Shown here: piece by piece, positions 5,282 through 6,023 of the stretch | How positions within the stretch are numbered: the stretch's first letter is position 1 | How the letters are laid out: each line of letters opens with the position of its first letter | Assembly (NCBI GenBank): GCA_031276685.1 | Contig: JAISMQ010000134.1 | Span: forward strand, 1 to 6,023 | Length of the DNA stretch: 6,023 bases | Source: Treponema sp. | GTDB lineage: Bacteria; Spirochaetota; Spirochaetia; Treponematales; Breznakiellaceae | Reading direction: 5' to 3' | Translations under genes and position numbers: made by a program | The notes under the pieces: generated by a model | What the model was told of the DNA's origin: nothing | What the model saw: the letters and a program-made list of their open reading frames with translations, nothing else | Databases searched by the model: none

Positions 5282-6023
5282 ATCCCTCAAAGCCCCGCTG
5301 CTTGCACTGCCCTTATGCCTCCTCTGCTCCTGCGCCCAAAGCGGGGCGCAGAGCTGGACGGATGGCAGTTTCCGGGCCTATTACCTGGGTCTGCGGGCCC
5401 TGGAGCTTGGGCCTGCCGCCCCGGAATCCGCCGGCGGGGCGGTTTTACAGGACGGTTCGGCCCCCGATTCCCAGGACAGGGCCTACGCCTATTTTGAGAC
5501 GGCCCTGAAAAGTTCCAACCCGTATGTCTCAAACGACGCCGCCGGACAGTTGATCCTCCCCCTGCTGCGGGGGGAACTGGAGACCCTTGCCGGCCGTCTG
5601 GGCGGGGGAAAGGCAGGAGGCGCGGTTCCCCGGCCCCTGCTGGCGGCGGCCCTCTACAGCCTGGGCCGCTACGGGGAGATTGTCGCGCTGTACGAAGATT
5701 TCGCCGTACCGGCGGCTGTTCCGGCGTCTGACGCGGCGGCTGTCCCGGCGTCTGGCGCGGCAGCCGGGACAGCGTCTGGTTTGGCGGCCGAACTGGCGGC
5801 CTGGGACAGCCTGTTCCCTTATCTGGCCCGGCTGCGAATCGCCGCGCCGGCGGAGGGGCTAAAGGATCTGCTCTTTGGGGCGGCGTCCGGCCAGGGCCTT
5901 GGCTGGGCTGCGGAAGAGATAATCCGTGCATCCCCGGATTTTTTGAGCGAAACGGAGGAAGTCGTGCTGAAGGGCCGCCGTGCGGTCGCCCGTTCCGCGT
6001 TTGAAGCCGGCCTTGTCCTGTTC
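5277..6023 (+). CDS. Predicted lipoprotein, cell-wall associated, N-terminal part (3' end outside window)
   Basis: An open frame of 249 codons runs off the right edge. It begins with a lipoprotein signal peptide: a basic start (R2, K5), a hydrophobic core (PLLALPLCLLCS) and cysteine 19 (codon 5331-5333) in the box L-C-S-C, which fits the relaxed spirochaete lipobox. No ATG, GTG or TTG lies at a sensible place. The ATT at 5277, overlapping the LysM stop (5279-5281) by three bases, gives the right-sized signal. A TTG at 5205 would add 24 residues. The mature part is alpha-helical and rich in Ala/Leu, with repeat-like pairs (FRAYYLGLRALELG at 32-45, DRAYAYFETALKSS at 67-80), like the superhelical N-terminal domain of some lytic transglycosylases. 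That identification is a guess, because any catalytic domain lies beyond the window. Octapeptide repeats occupy 146-169. No Shine-Dalgarno sequence is visible, so translation probably depends on coupling to the LysM gene. Confidence 0.75.
   Translation, partial: MRSLKAPLLALPLCLLCSCAQSGAQSWTDGSFRAYYLGLRALELGPAAPESAGGAVLQDGSAPDSQDRAYAYFETALKSSNPYVSNDAAGQLILPLLRGELETLAGRLGGGKAGGAVPRPLLAAALYSLGRYGEIVALYEDFAVPAAVPASDAAAVPASGAAAGTASGLAAELAAWDSLFPYLARLRIAAPAEGLKDLLFGAASGQGLGWAAEEIIRASPDFLSETEEVVLKGRRAVARSAFEAGLVLF
5712..5783 (+). repeat. Three 24-bp tandem repeats inside the lipoprotein gene
   Basis: Units 5712-5735 and 5736-5759 differ at only two bases; 5760-5783 is more diverged. They encode AAVPASDA, AAVPASGA and AAGTASGL in frame. 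The segment is an Ala/Pro/Ser linker interrupting the helical domain and looks like a recent slippage expansion that should vary in length between strains. Confidence 0.8.

Noticed and set aside
5287..5931. A 214-residue minus-strand open frame rich in Pro and Arg
   Set aside because: Composition is typical of antisense GC-rich coding sequence. The plus frame has a lipoprotein signal and helical pattern.

Overview
The window looks chromosomal, GC-rich and bacterial. The best guess is a spirochaete of the Treponema group, possibly one of the GC-rich gut treponemes. This rests on protein architectures (a membrane-anchored TPR protein with a degenerate Mrr-like domain, a DnaK-like-domain/LysM membrane protein, a relaxed lipobox) and on general impression, not on a marker gene, so treat it as moderate to low confidence.

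Layout. (1) 1-1674, plus strand: the last 74 codons of a glycyl radical enzyme of the PFL2/diol-dehydratase type, then 24 bases later a full-length radA. (2) 1675-2358: about 390 bases of AT-richer DNA with a weak possible terminator, a 9-bp direct repeat, a good sigma70-type promoter and a long hairpin-rich leader. This ends at a small single-RRM RNA-binding protein gene, closed by a strong intrinsic terminator at 2381-2420. (3) 2450-3838, minus strand: a membrane-anchored TPR protein with a C-terminal Mrr-like domain that has lost its catalytic motif. Its promoter sits so close to the ATG that the mRNA is probably leaderless. (4) 3839-4261: a divergent intergenic region, most of it a 211-base imperfect palindrome (3885-4095) that looks like a MITE or a palindromic repeat. 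It lies exactly between the two divergent promoters. (5) 4262-6023, plus strand: a membrane protein with an N-terminal Hsp70 substrate-binding-like domain, one transmembrane helix, a Pro/Ala linker and a LysM domain. A lipoprotein gene overlaps its stop codon by three bases, appears to start at ATT, and runs off the window.

How the parts may work together. radA (recombination) and the glycyl radical enzyme are probably co-transcribed but functionally unrelated. The RRM gene is a self-contained unit whose long leader suggests post-transcriptional control. The last three genes all encode envelope-associated proteins with protein-protein or peptidoglycan-binding modules. The LysM and lipoprotein genes are translationally coupled and likely act together at the cell wall. 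The divergent TPR gene may belong to the same process, but this is inference from position only.
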